Part shown: positions 22,116 to 30,006 of the stretch, piece by piece
How the letters are laid out: each line of letters opens with the position of its first letter
Numbering within the stretch: position 1 is the first letter of the stretch
DNA from: Butyrivibrio sp. WCD3002
GTDB lineage: Bacteria; Bacillota; Clostridia; Lachnospirales; Lachnospiraceae
Reading direction: 5' to 3'
DNA: 33,185 bases
Assembly (NCBI RefSeq): GCF_000424265.1
Contig: NZ_AUJO01000030.1
Span: 1-33,185 of the forward strand
Notes under the pieces: generated by a model
Told to the model about the DNA's origin: nothing
What the model saw: the letters and a program-made list of their open reading frames with translations, nothing else
Databases searched by the model: none
Made by a program: the position numbers and the translations under genes

Positions 22116-23693
22116 ATGAGATTTAAAGGCAACAAAAAATTTAGAATAGGGTTCTTTCAGGGAACGGCCATTGCTGTAGTCATGTGGATAATTTTCCTAT
22201 TGCCCGTCTATTCTCCTATAGAGCATGGAGCTGACAACATCTTCGAGGTTTCATTAAACGGAGTCCACGTCGGAACACTTTCATCTGAACAGGCCGCGAA
22301 AAAGTGTTTAAGAGACGCTAGAAGGCAGTTTGCCAAGGGAAGTGAGGAATTAGTCCTTTCTGATGCAAGACTCTCCCTGGAGGGACGTGAGGTGCTTTTT
22401 GGAGAGGTTGACAGTAAAAAGACCGTCAGACAGAACATGCTTGATGTGTTAAAGAACGATACCAAAACCACTCTTGAAAGAGCCTATACTGTAAAAATCA
22501 ACAAATTTATCGTAAATCTGGCAAGCAAGGATGATGTATTTACACTTCTCCAGACAGCACTTGCTAAATATGATACTGACAACTTATACAGCGCTACTCT
22601 TGTGACCGATAATGCAAGAGAGGTCAATGTTCTTACTTCTGAAGTAGTTTCAAATGAAGAGGTAGAGGCCAAGGAGGAACAGATAAAGCTCCCCGAAGCA
22701 GGAATTGATCTGGCTATAAGTGATATATTTGATCAGATAAAGCCTCTTACAGAGGAAAAAAGCTTTGAAGATTACAAGCTTGGTCTTATGGATATAGATT
22801 TTGGTGACAAGATAGAGGTCGTTGAGAGCTATCTTCCTCTTTCTGAGATAACTGATCTGCAAACCGCCATTGATGAGGTTACCAAGGACCAGGAGACAAA
22901 TCAGATATACGAGATACAGTCCGGGGACACTCTTGGACTTATTGCAGAGAATTTTGGATTATCTCTGGATGACCTTGTTGCCATGAATGAGACCATTGAT
23001 ACTCCCGAGTCCATGATCCGCGTGGGAGATGAAATCATAGTAACTGTTCCGGAGCCTGAGCTTTCGGTTGTTTATACAAAGCAGGAATACTATGAAGAAG
23101 ATTATGAAGCAGATGTAGTCTATATTGATAACGACTCATGGTACACTACCAGACAGGAAGTTATTCAGGAACCTTCGGCTGGTCACCGTAAGGTAGTAGC
23201 ACTCGTAAATTATGAAAACAATGGCGAGACTGGTCGTGATATACAAAAAGAAGAAGTTACTTACGAGGCTGTTGCAAAAATAGTTGAGCGTGGAACGATT
23301 GTTCCTCCTACATATATTAAGCCTATTTCCGGCGGACGTTTATCCTCAGGCTTTGGAAGACGTTCAGCACCTACCAAGGGAGCAAGTACCTATCATAAGG
23401 GAATTGACTGGGCTACACCTGTAGGAACAGCTGTAATGGCCTCTAACGGAGGTGTGGTAACAAGAGCCGGATGGGGCAGAGGATATGGATATGTTATCTA
23501 TATCAGACATTCCGATGGCAGAGAGACCAGATATGGTCACCTTTCCAAGATACTTGTGAGCGTCGGACAGTCCGTTTCCCAGGGACAAAAGATTGCTCTT
23601 AGCGGTAATACCGGTGTAAGTACGGGAGCTCATCTCCACTTTGAGATCCTCATAAACGGATCCCAGGTAAATCCGCTTAATTACTTGAACTGA
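22116..23693 (+). CDS. M23 metallopeptidase with LysM and G5 domains (wall hydrolase)
   Basis: 525 residues. An N-terminal membrane anchor (about 12-32) is followed by a long region of unknown fold with a repeat-like beta/alpha part (45-260), a LysM peptidoglycan-binding motif (about 263-310, YEIQSGDTLGLIAENFGLS), a G5 domain (about 315-393), and a C-terminal peptidase M23 domain (about 404-520). Zinc ligands are visible in HKGIDWA (His427, Asp431) and HLHFEI (His508), with RYGHLS between. It would cut peptide cross-links in peptidoglycan outside the cell. The DipM/ShyA-like and sporulation M23 proteins are relatives. It directly follows the tail-anchored coiled-coil protein and has no strong ribosome site of its own. 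Confidence 0.94.
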   Translation: MRFKGNKKFRIGFFQGTAIAVVMWIIFLLPVYSPIEHGADNIFEVSLNGVHVGTLSSEQAAKKCLRDARRQFAKGSEELVLSDARLSLEGREVLFGEVDSKKTVRQNMLDVLKNDTKTTLERAYTVKINKFIVNLASKDDVFTLLQTALAKYDTDNLYSATLVTDNAREVNVLTSEVVSNEEVEAKEEQIKLPEAGIDLAISDIFDQIKPLTEEKSFEDYKLGLMDIDFGDKIEVVESYLPLSEITDLQTAIDEVTKDQETNQIYEIQSGDTLGLIAENFGLSLDDLVAMNETIDTPESMIRVGDEIIVTVPEPELSVVYTKQEYYEEDYEADVVYIDNDSWYTTRQEVIQEPSAGHRKVVALVNYENNGETGRDIQKEEVTYEAVAKIVERGTIVPPTYIKPISGGRLSSGFGRRSAPTKGASTYHKGIDWATPVGTAVMASNGGVVTRAGWGRGYGYVIYIRHSDGRETRYGHLSKILVSVGQSVSQGQKIALSGNTGVSTGAHLHFEILINGSQVNPLNYLN

Positions 23694-23703
23694 CGGTTTT
23701 TAT

Positions 23704-23732
23704 TTTACAAAGTAATTTATTTGTGGTATAAC
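23704..23732 (+). promoter_or_regulatory. murA promoter
   Basis: -35 TTTACA (23704-23709), a 17-nt spacer, then TATAAC (23727-23732) preceded by TGG, an extended -10. Expected start of transcription is near 23739, giving a leader of about 70 nt. Confidence 0.7.
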
Positions 23733-23776
23733 AATAGCCGTTAGCAATTTATGGGGAGAGTTTATTGACTAGGAAG

Positions 23777-23792
23777 TTCACAAATCTGTGAA
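23777..23792 (+). promoter_or_regulatory. Leader hairpin upstream of murA
   Basis: TTCACA, loop aatc, TGTGAA: a perfect 6-bp stem 15 nt before the murA ATG, inside the predicted 5' leader. murA has only a weak ribosome site (TAGAGA). The hairpin may affect translation or be a dyad operator. Confidence 0.4.
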
Positions 23793-23807
23793 TGTAGTAG
23801 AGATTAT

Positions 23808-25100
23808 ATGGAAAAATACGTAATAAAGGGCGGAATACCGCTCGTTGGTGAAGTTGAAATAGGCGGAGCCAAGAATGCTGCACTTCCGATTCTTGCCGCT
23901 GCGACAATGTCTGATGAGACAGTGTATATCGATAATATGCCTGATGAAGCTGATACAAACGTAATGCTTCAGGCTATGCAGAGCATAGGCGTTATTGTTG
24001 AACGTACCGGTCGTCATTCAGTTAAGATTAATGCTTCACATGTAAGTGACTATAGAATAGAGAATGAATATATCAAGAAAATCAGAGCTTCATATTACAT
24101 GATAGGAGCATTTCTTGGTAAATATAACAATGCGCAGGTAGTTTTGCCCGGTGGATGTAACATCGGTCTCAGACCTATCGACCAGCATATCAAGGGCTTC
24201 ACCGCTCTTGGTGCCAATGTTACCATCGAGCATGGAATGATAAGTGCAAGGGCCGAGAGGCTTGTTGCCAGTCATATCTATCTTGATATAGCCAGTGTTG
24301 GAGCTACCATCAATATTATGATGGCAGCAGCGATGGCTGATGGTAAGACTATTATTGAGAATGCTGCAAAAGAACCTCACGTAGTTGATCTGGCCAACTT
24401 CCTTAACAGTATGGGAGCTGACATCAAGGGTGCAGGTACAGATGTTATCAGAATAAGAGGAGTTGAGAGACTTCACGGTACAGAATATACCATTATTCCC
24501 GACCAGATTGAGGCCGGTACCTTTATGATGATAGCGGCAGCTACCAAGGGCGATATTACAATTAAAAACGTAATTCCCAAGCATTTAGAGTCTATCAGTG
24601 CAAAGCTTATAGAGATGGGCTGTCAGGTATTGGAGTCGGACGATGCTGTAAGAGTTGTTGCCACAAAGAGAATGCGCAATGCTCATGTTAAGACTCTTCC
24701 TTACCCGGGATATCCTACCGATATGCAGCCTCAGATCACGGTGGTTCTTGGACTTGCCAGCGGTATAAGTCTTGTGACAGAGTCACTTTTTGAAAATCGA
24801 TTTAAATATGTTGATGAGCTCACCAGAATGGGCGCGAATATAAAAGTAGAGGGCAGTACAGCCATTATTGAAGGTGTGGATAAATACACCGGTGCAGAGG
24901 TTGCGGCCCCGGACCTTAGAGCAGGAGCAGCTCTTGTTATAGCAGGTCTTACAGCAGAGGGCTTCACCACTGTTGAAGAGATCAGATACATTGAGCGAGG
25001 CTATGAGGACTTTGATGTGAAGCTCAGGGAGCTTGGTGCACAGATTACCAAGGTTGATACTGACAGAGACATTCAGAAGTTTAAGCTTAAATTTGCATAA
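23808..25100 (+). CDS. murA: UDP-N-acetylglucosamine 1-carboxyvinyltransferase
   Basis: 430 residues, the family length. It transfers enolpyruvate from PEP to UDP-GlcNAc, the first committed step of peptidoglycan synthesis, in the cytoplasm. GGAKNAALP supplies Lys22 and Asn23; the mobile loop VLPGGCNIGLRPIDQHI carries the catalytic Cys (Cys117 here, equivalent to E. coli Cys115), so the enzyme is predicted to be fosfomycin-sensitive. IIPDQIEAGTFM and YPTDMQPQ are also conserved. Low-GC Firmicutes often have two copies (MurA/MurZ); which this is cannot be said. It has its own promoter and ends at a bidirectional terminator shared with the convergent HD-GYP gene. Confidence 0.97.
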   Translation: MEKYVIKGGIPLVGEVEIGGAKNAALPILAAATMSDETVYIDNMPDEADTNVMLQAMQSIGVIVERTGRHSVKINASHVSDYRIENEYIKKIRASYYMIGAFLGKYNNAQVVLPGGCNIGLRPIDQHIKGFTALGANVTIEHGMISARAERLVASHIYLDIASVGATINIMMAAAMADGKTIIENAAKEPHVVDLANFLNSMGADIKGAGTDVIRIRGVERLHGTEYTIIPDQIEAGTFMMIAAATKGDITIKNVIPKHLESISAKLIEMGCQVLESDDAVRVVATKRMRNAHVKTLPYPGYPTDMQPQITVVLGLASGISLVTESLFENRFKYVDELTRMGANIKVEGSTAIIEGVDKYTGAEVAAPDLRAGAALVIAGLTAEGFTTVEEIRYIERGYEDFDVKLRELGAQITKVDTDRDIQKFKLKFA

Positions 25101-25110
25101 TAATAAAAGA

Positions 25111-25146
25111 AAAGGCCATACCTTCACATAAGAGGGTATGGCTTTT
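25111..25146. terminator. Bidirectional terminator between murA and the HD-GYP gene
   Basis: GCCATACC (25115-25122) pairs with GGTATGGC (25135-25142), with an A-run before and TTTT after, so either strand gives a stem plus U-tract. The convergent genes end at 25100 and 25145; the plus-strand T-tract overlaps the stop codon of the minus-strand gene. Confidence 0.88.
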
Positions 25147-26227
25147 ATAATATCTGTTCTATATGGAGCTCGGGATGCAGAGTAAGATCCACGTAATCTG
25201 AATCTATCTTAACTGTCGGTCTTGACAGATGATCCCTGTTTATAAAGATTATTTCGCCTTCCTGACCGTTATTTAGGCGAACCTTGTTCAGGAGATAAGT
25301 ATTAACAATATTCTGTAAAAATGTCATTATGGCGTTTGTATCATATTTTTGCAGCCCCTCCGACTCAAAAAGCTCTATGGCTAAGAAGGGACAAAGAGGA
25401 TCTCTGTATACTCTCGCAGAAGTCATTGCGTCATATACATCAGCTATAGACACGATCTTTGCATAGTAATCTATCTGCGGCCCTTTTAAATGAGCAGGAT
25501 AGCCCGACCCGTCACATCTTTCATGATGCATTAAAGCTGCATTTTTTACATGGTCACTTACATCTAAATCTGTCAGTACCATATAACCCTGTGCAGGGTG
25601 TGTCTGCACCACTACATACTCATCGTTAGTCAGGTGTGCGGGCTTCGTAATTATCTCATTGGGAATCAGAAGCTTTCCGATATCGTGCATTAGTCCGGCT
25701 TCTGTGAGAACCTCTATGTCATCCTCGCTCATCCTTAGCCACTGCCCCATGATATTGCAGATCATGGCAACACTTATACAGTGCACATAGGTGGCATCAT
25801 CATAACGCCTGAGACTATGTAGCATGTCCAGAATATTGGAAGGATTGTTCCCCTTATGCATCAGTTCATAAATGGGAGACATTACTTCATCCAGATTAAA
25901 ATTTTCCTTATCGTTAATGAGATCATCTATACCGGATTTAAATTTTTGGGAGCATATTTCAAAATCCTTTTTAAACTCCCTGAATTCAGCGGTTTCGCGA
26001 AGCCTTGATGCGTATGAATCATCAGAACCATCTAAAGGTGCTGAATCTATACTTTCATCATAATCTTCAACAAGGACATTTGCGACAGAATAAAAAGACA
26101 GCTTGGTGATTGCCTGGTTATCAAGAACCGTTCCTTTAGGCAACACAAGCTGATTATTGTCATAAGAATATACATTATCCGACAGGATCATGCCGGGCAC
26201 AAGCTTTTTTGTGATCAACCTTTTCAT
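25145..26227 (-). CDS. HD-GYP domain protein, probable cyclic-di-GMP phosphodiesterase
   Basis: 360 residues. An N-terminal small beta domain (about 1-55, KKLVPGMILSDNVYS) is typical of clostridial HD-GYP proteins. A charged linker follows, then the HD-GYP domain (about 140-300): VHCISVA, the metal pair in LMHDIGKLLIPNEI, QTHPAQGY, and the diagnostic MHHERCDGSGYPAHLKG; IADVYDAMTSARVYR closes it. A C-terminal beta region (about 315-360) resembles the NGQEGEI-containing tails of its relatives. It has no receiver or membrane domain, so its input is unknown. It would hydrolyse cyclic di-GMP, the regulator of motility and matrix. The ribosome site GAGG is close to the ATG and a good promoter lies upstream. 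Confidence 0.92.
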   Translation of the reverse strand: MKRLITKKLVPGMILSDNVYSYDNNQLVLPKGTVLDNQAITKLSFYSVANVLVEDYDESIDSAPLDGSDDSYASRLRETAEFREFKKDFEICSQKFKSGIDDLINDKENFNLDEVMSPIYELMHKGNNPSNILDMLHSLRRYDDATYVHCISVAMICNIMGQWLRMSEDDIEVLTEAGLMHDIGKLLIPNEIITKPAHLTNDEYVVVQTHPAQGYMVLTDLDVSDHVKNAALMHHERCDGSGYPAHLKGPQIDYYAKIVSIADVYDAMTSARVYRDPLCPFLAIELFESEGLQKYDTNAIMTFLQNIVNTYLLNKVRLNNGQEGEIIFINRDHLSRPTVKIDSDYVDLTLHPELHIEQIL

Positions 26228-26268
26228 AGGTGCCTCGTAGACAATAAATATTCAGCATTTACACAATA

Positions 26269-26298
26269 ATTTTATGATATTGCGCGAATAAAAGTCAA
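26269..26298 (-). promoter_or_regulatory. Promoter of the HD-GYP gene
   Basis: Read on the minus strand: TTGACT (26298-26293), an 18-nt spacer, TAAAAT (26274-26269). The leader would be about 35 nt. An 8-nt inverted repeat, AGGTGCCT (26228-26235) and AGGCACCT (26302-26309), brackets the promoter. Confidence 0.6.
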
Positions 26299-26359
26299 TA
26301 AAGGCACCTACACCAGGTATTAAAAAATGATTAAGAAAATATAAATGAAGGCTTTGTTA

Positions 26360-27115
26360 TTATGCTTCCTGTCTCTTTGCAGAAACGAGAGTAGCATTCT
26401 TAATGATGGGACTTAACTTCTTGTATACAGCAACTGTCACACCGGTGATGATGGCACCCTTTAAGAGGTTAAGCGGTGCAACTGCGAAAAGAACAAATGT
26501 AAACATGTTGCTTATTGCAGGATTTACAGCTGTTCCCATTCCGATGAGGGCATCTACAGGCATTCCGTACAGTGCTGCAAATGCAGGAAGAAGATAGAAT
26601 GCGTTAAGTGAGCTTCCTACTATAGCGATTACAAGAGTACCTGTGAGGCATGAAATCATTGCCATCTTGCGTGTCTTCTTGAACAGATAAATGATGGAAG
26701 CAGGAAGTACATAGCTGCAGCCTACTATGAAGTTTGCAAGCTCGCCTACGAATGCGGTTGTTGTTCCGTTGATCACAAGATTAAGAAGAATCTTAATGAA
26801 TTCGATAAGTACGCCGGTCATGGGACCAAAAGCAAATGCGCCGACTACTGCAGGAAGATCGGAAAGATCGATCTTGTAGAAGCTGGGAGCGAAGAATACC
26901 GGAATCTCGAAGATCATGAGGATTGCGGATATTGCAGCAAACAGTCCGATAATTACAACCTTACGGGTTGTAAGAGAGGAGCTGTCCTCACCGGCCTTTT
27001 TAGCAACAAGTTTTTCAGCTACCTTTGCTACGACAAACATTGCAGCGATGAGAAGCAGAAATACAACAACGTATCCTGCGTTGTCTGCAATTGAAGTTAA
27101 TAGGTTGTTTTTCAT
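26360..27115 (-). CDS. ribU: Riboflavin ECF transporter substrate-binding component
   Basis: 251 residues, longer than the usual 190-210. The RibU core starts near residue 50: VVIIGLFAAISAILMIFEIPV, then FYKIDLSDLPAVVGAFAFGP, GVLIEFIKILLNLVINGTTTAFVGELANF, and NAFYLLPAF. An extra N-terminal membrane helix (about 13-32) plus a charged linker precedes it. ECF S-components bind the vitamin and join a shared energy module (EcfA, EcfA', EcfT) that is not in this window. Assignment to riboflavin rests on both the sequence and the FMN riboswitch directly upstream. The start has AAGGAGGA about 7 nt before the ATG. Confidence 0.95.
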   Translation of the reverse strand: MKNNLLTSIADNAGYVVVFLLLIAAMFVVAKVAEKLVAKKAGEDSSSLTTRKVVIIGLFAAISAILMIFEIPVFFAPSFYKIDLSDLPAVVGAFAFGPMTGVLIEFIKILLNLVINGTTTAFVGELANFIVGCSYVLPASIIYLFKKTRKMAMISCLTGTLVIAIVGSSLNAFYLLPAFAALYGMPVDALIGMGTAVNPAISNMFTFVLFAVAPLNLLKGAIITGVTVAVYKKLSPIIKNATLVSAKRQEA

Positions 27116-27122
27116 TGGTTTT

Positions 27123-27146
27123 TCCTCCTTAGATTGTCGGGGAGGA
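27123..27146 (-). promoter_or_regulatory. Hairpin that can hide the ribU ribosome site (riboswitch expression platform)
   Basis: Minus-strand RNA contains TCCTCC (from 27146-27141), then GGAGGA (27128-27123), the latter being the ribU Shine-Dalgarno. The two can pair with a 12-nt loop. No terminator T-run lies between the aptamer and ribU, so translational control is more likely than attenuation. Confidence 0.6.
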
Positions 27147-27190
27147 TTAGAAAAAGATTAATCGCGTAATAAAACTAGACATATAACGAC

Positions 27191-27328
27191 ATCTTCTACC
27201 ATCCAGACTATACTGTCGGTTTTGGATTCTCACCAAATCGGCCGCCGTAGCGGTTCGCGGACTTGTCTCAGATGAGCTTCTCACCTGGGTATCACCGCCG
27301 GTAGGGAATTGCACCCCGCCCCGAAGAT
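27191..27328 (-). ncRNA. FMN (RFN) riboswitch
   Basis: On the minus strand the conserved RFN segments appear in order: ATCTTCGGGGC, a GGTGCAATTCCC-like strand, ACCGGCGGT, GTCCGCGA, GGTGAGAATCC, ACCGACAGT, AGTCTGGATGG, and closing GAAGAT, which pairs with the opening ATCTTC as P1. It lies between the promoter at 27345-27373 and ribU. Bound FMN should lower riboflavin uptake. Confidence 0.95.
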
Positions 27329-27344
27329 ATTATTTACAAACACA

Positions 27345-27373
27345 ATAATATTTCATCAAACTAAATTCGTCAA
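27345..27373 (-). promoter_or_regulatory. ribU promoter
   Basis: On the minus strand: TTGACG (27373-27368), 17-nt spacer, TATTAT (27350-27345). Transcription should start near 27338, 10 nt before the riboswitch P1 stem. It is back-to-back with the tsaE promoter. Confidence 0.75.
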
Positions 27374-27385
27374 TAGGGGTATAAC

Positions 27386-27414
27386 TTGCATTTTGATGAT
27401 TTCTGCAATATTCT
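27386..27414 (+). promoter_or_regulatory. tsaE promoter giving a leaderless start
   Basis: TTGCAT (27386-27391), 17-nt spacer, TATTCT (27409-27414). The tsaE ATG at 27421 is exactly 7 nt after the last base of the -10, where transcription should begin, and has no Shine-Dalgarno. Both boxes are imperfect. Confidence 0.5.
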
Positions 27415-27420
27415 GATTAT

Positions 27421-27861
27421 ATGAATACAATATTAGAAACATTTTCAGCTGAAGAGACTTTTGCGTTTGGCAAAAGAATAGGCGAGACCGCAGAACCCGG
27501 GATGGTATATACCCTTGTGGGTGATCTTGGCGTGGGCAAAACCGTTTTAACCCAGGGAGTTGCAGCAGGTCTCGGAATCGAGGGCCCCGTAAACAGCCCT
27601 ACATTTACAATATTACAGGTTTACGATCAGGGTAGAATACCCTTTTACCATTTTGATGTCTACAGAATCGGAGACGTCAGTGAAATGGATGAGATTGGTT
27701 ATGAGGATTATTTTTACGGCCAGGGCTTATGCTTTATAGAATGGGCCAATCTTATAGAAGAAATATTGCCCGAAAAGTACATGGAAATAACAATCGAAAA
27801 GGATTTAAGGAAAGGAACGGACTATCGCCGCATAACTCTTGAGACGATAGATAACAGATAA
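27421..27861 (+). CDS. tsaE: tRNA threonylcarbamoyladenosine biosynthesis ATPase TsaE
   Basis: 146 residues, normal for the family. P-loop GDLGVGKT (34-41), then SPTFTIL and FYHFDVYRI and the EWANLIEEILP region, all characteristic. TsaE is the ATPase that works with TsaB-TsaD to put threonylcarbamoyl on A37 of tRNAs reading ANN codons. The conserved start MNTILETFSAEETFAFG fits this ATG even though there is no ribosome site. Next to it are tsaB and, further on, tsaD, so three of the four t6A genes are together; tsaC is not seen. It diverges from ribU. Confidence 0.96.
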   Translation: MNTILETFSAEETFAFGKRIGETAEPGMVYTLVGDLGVGKTVLTQGVAAGLGIEGPVNSPTFTILQVYDQGRIPFYHFDVYRIGDVSEMDEIGYEDYFYGQGLCFIEWANLIEEILPEKYMEITIEKDLRKGTDYRRITLETIDNR

Positions 27862-27862
27862 A

Positions 27863-29047
27863 ATGAAGATTATTTCACTGGATACTTCAGGACTTGTCTG
27901 CACTGTAGCAGTTACAGAGGATGACAGATTATTATCTGAGTTTTCAATTCAGCATAAAATAACACATTCAGAGCTCCTTCTTCCCATGATGGAGCAGATA
28001 AAAGAGAGGCTTTCGCTTGATCTTAATACCGTTGATGCAATTGCCGTATCAGCGGGCCCGGGATCATTTACAGGCCTTAGAATCGGTGTGGCAACAGCAA
28101 AAGGACTTTGCCTTGCGCTTAATAAGCCCCTTATAGCAGTGCCAACTCTGGACGCTTTGGCATACAACCTTTACGGCAATGAGAACATTATCTGTCCCAT
28201 GATGGATGCCAGAAGAAGCCAGGTTTATACAGGAATTTACACCTTTGTTCCGGAAAAAGAAAGCGAAGACCAGCACGAAGTTTTCTATAAAATGAAGACT
28301 CTCATGCCTCAGGCAGCCATGTCCGTTGCAGAGATAGCGGACAGGCTGAATAAGATAGGAAAAAGAGCGGTACTTCTTGGAGATGGAATCCCGGTTTACA
28401 GAGATAAACTGGACGACCTTCTTAAGGTTGATTACATTCTTGCACCGCCTCTTGCCAACAGACAGCGTGCAGCAGCACTTTCTGTTCTTGCAGCAGAGTA
28501 TTTCAGAAAAGGAAAGCTTGCCGATACAGACAGCTTTGCTCCCGAATATTTAAGAGCATCACAGGCTGAGCGCGAAGCCAAGGAGAAAAAGGCTCGCACC
28601 GTAAAGATAAGAGAGATGAGCGCTGAGGATATTACAGAATCTGCCGCTTTGGAAGCTGCCAGCCTTGGAAAAGAAGCCTGGACCGAGAAGCAGCTCCTTG
28701 AAGCATGCACCCGTGACGACACAGTATATATTGTTGCGGAAAAAGCAGGCAGAGTAGCCGGTCTTTGCGGAGTAAGAAATATATCAGGTGAGGGCGATGT
28801 CACCAATGTTTCTGTATCAGCAGAGCTTCGAAATACTGGAATCGGCTATATGATGTTGACTGAGCTTTTAAAAAAGGCAGAGGGAATCGGCTGCAGGGAT
28901 TTCACCCTTGAAGTTCGTGAACAGAATCAGCCTGCAAGGAAGCTCTATGAGAAGCTTGGCTTTGTTAATGAAGGAATACGTCCGAATTTTTATGATGACC
29001 CGGACGATAATGCAGTAATTTATTGGAAGAGAAATACGAATGATTGA
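27863..29047 (+). CDS. tsaB-rimI: TsaB-RimI fusion: t6A complex subunit joined to ribosomal-protein N-acetyltransferase
   Basis: 394 residues. The first part (about 1-225) is TsaB: LSLDTSGLVCTVAV-like start (ISLDTSG), HSELLLPMM, the strongly conserved SAGPGSFTGLRIGVATAKGL, and DARRSQVYTGIYTF. The second (about 247-394) is a GNAT acetyltransferase of the RimI type: AALEAASLGKEAWTEKQL, the acetyl-CoA loop region AELRNTGIGYMML, and LEVREQNQPARKLYEKLGF. TsaB is the dimerising partner of TsaD; RimI acetylates the N-terminus of protein S18 and sometimes others. The genes are usually adjacent, and here one frame encodes both with no stop. It begins 1 nt after the tsaE stop and overlaps rnz by 8 nt. 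Confidence 0.94.
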   Translation: MKIISLDTSGLVCTVAVTEDDRLLSEFSIQHKITHSELLLPMMEQIKERLSLDLNTVDAIAVSAGPGSFTGLRIGVATAKGLCLALNKPLIAVPTLDALAYNLYGNENIICPMMDARRSQVYTGIYTFVPEKESEDQHEVFYKMKTLMPQAAMSVAEIADRLNKIGKRAVLLGDGIPVYRDKLDDLLKVDYILAPPLANRQRAAALSVLAAEYFRKGKLADTDSFAPEYLRASQAEREAKEKKARTVKIREMSAEDITESAALEAASLGKEAWTEKQLLEACTRDDTVYIVAEKAGRVAGLCGVRNISGEGDVTNVSVSAELRNTGIGYMMLTELLKKAEGIGCRDFTLEVREQNQPARKLYEKLGFVNEGIRPNFYDDPDDNAVIYWKRNTND

Positions 29048-29963
29048 TGTTTGTTTACTTGGAACCGGCGGTATGATGCCGCTTCCGAACAGATTTTTGA
29101 CCGCACTTATGGTGCGATACAACGGAAAAAGCATACTGATTGACTGCGGAGAGGGAACACAGATTGCCCTAAGGAAATCAGGATGGAGCCCAAAGCCTAT
29201 TGATGTTATCTGCTTTACACATTACCACGCAGATCATATATCAGGACTCCCCGGAATGCTTCTTACCATGGGCAATGCAGAGAGAACGGAGCCCCTTCTT
29301 TTGGTTGGCCCCAAAGGGCTTCAGCGAGTTGTAAAGGCACTAAGGACAATAGCTCCGGAGCTGCCTTTTGAGATACAGTACCATGAAATTGAAGGGGACA
29401 GTGATGAATTCACACTCCCCGGAATGAATGAATTCAGAATCAAAGCATTTAAGGTAAATCATAATATTTTGTGCTATGGCTATACCATGCACCTTGACCG
29501 CATAGGCAAATTTGACGTAGAGAGAGCAAAGGCCTCGGGAATAGATATGAAGTTTTGGAACAGACTTCAGAAGGGCGAGATCATAAACACTGATGACGGC
29601 AGAGTTTTTACACCGGATATGGTTCTTGGCCAGCAGAGAAAAGGAATCCATCTCACATATGTAACAGATTCAAGACCCACGGACAGCATCGCAGAAAATG
29701 CCGAAGACTCCGATCTTTTTATATGCGAAGGAATGTATGGCGAAGAAGATAAGCTTCAAAAAGCCAGAGAAAATAAGCATATGACCATGTATGAGGCAGC
29801 AGAACTGGCTAAAAAGGCCAAGGTGGAGCAGATGTGGCTTACACATTACAGCCCGTCACTTGTTAATCCCAAGGAATATCTGCCTAAGGTGAAGGATATT
29901 TTCAAGAACTCTGTTGCAACAAAGGATGGCAGAGTAATAACCTTAAGATTTGAAGAGGACTAA
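29040..29963 (+). CDS. rnz: Ribonuclease Z (tRNA 3' processing)
   Basis: 307 residues, the short bacterial form. A metallo-beta-lactamase fold: LGTGGMMPLPNR near the N-terminus, the zinc motif THYHADHISGLPG (His61, His63, Asp65, His66), FKVNHNILCYGY carrying the exosite-like region, LTYVTDSRPT, and LTHYSPS near the end. It cuts the 3' trailer of tRNA precursors, notably those without an encoded CCA; both tRNA genes downstream lack CCA, which fits. It overlaps the tsaB-rimI stop by 8 nt, so it is coupled, and has no clear own ribosome site. Confidence 0.95.
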   Translation: MIDVCLLGTGGMMPLPNRFLTALMVRYNGKSILIDCGEGTQIALRKSGWSPKPIDVICFTHYHADHISGLPGMLLTMGNAERTEPLLLVGPKGLQRVVKALRTIAPELPFEIQYHEIEGDSDEFTLPGMNEFRIKAFKVNHNILCYGYTMHLDRIGKFDVERAKASGIDMKFWNRLQKGEIINTDDGRVFTPDMVLGQQRKGIHLTYVTDSRPTDSIAENAEDSDLFICEGMYGEEDKLQKARENKHMTMYEAAELAKKAKVEQMWLTHYSPSLVNPKEYLPKVKDIFKNSVATKDGRVITLRFEED

Positions 29964-30006
29964 AGCTTAGAATTACCGGAATAAGGACGACATGTAGGAG
30001 GGGTAT

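Noticed and set aside
26300..26359. Terminator after ribU on the minus strand
   Set aside because: T-rich stretches are present but I find no stem of useful strength before them.
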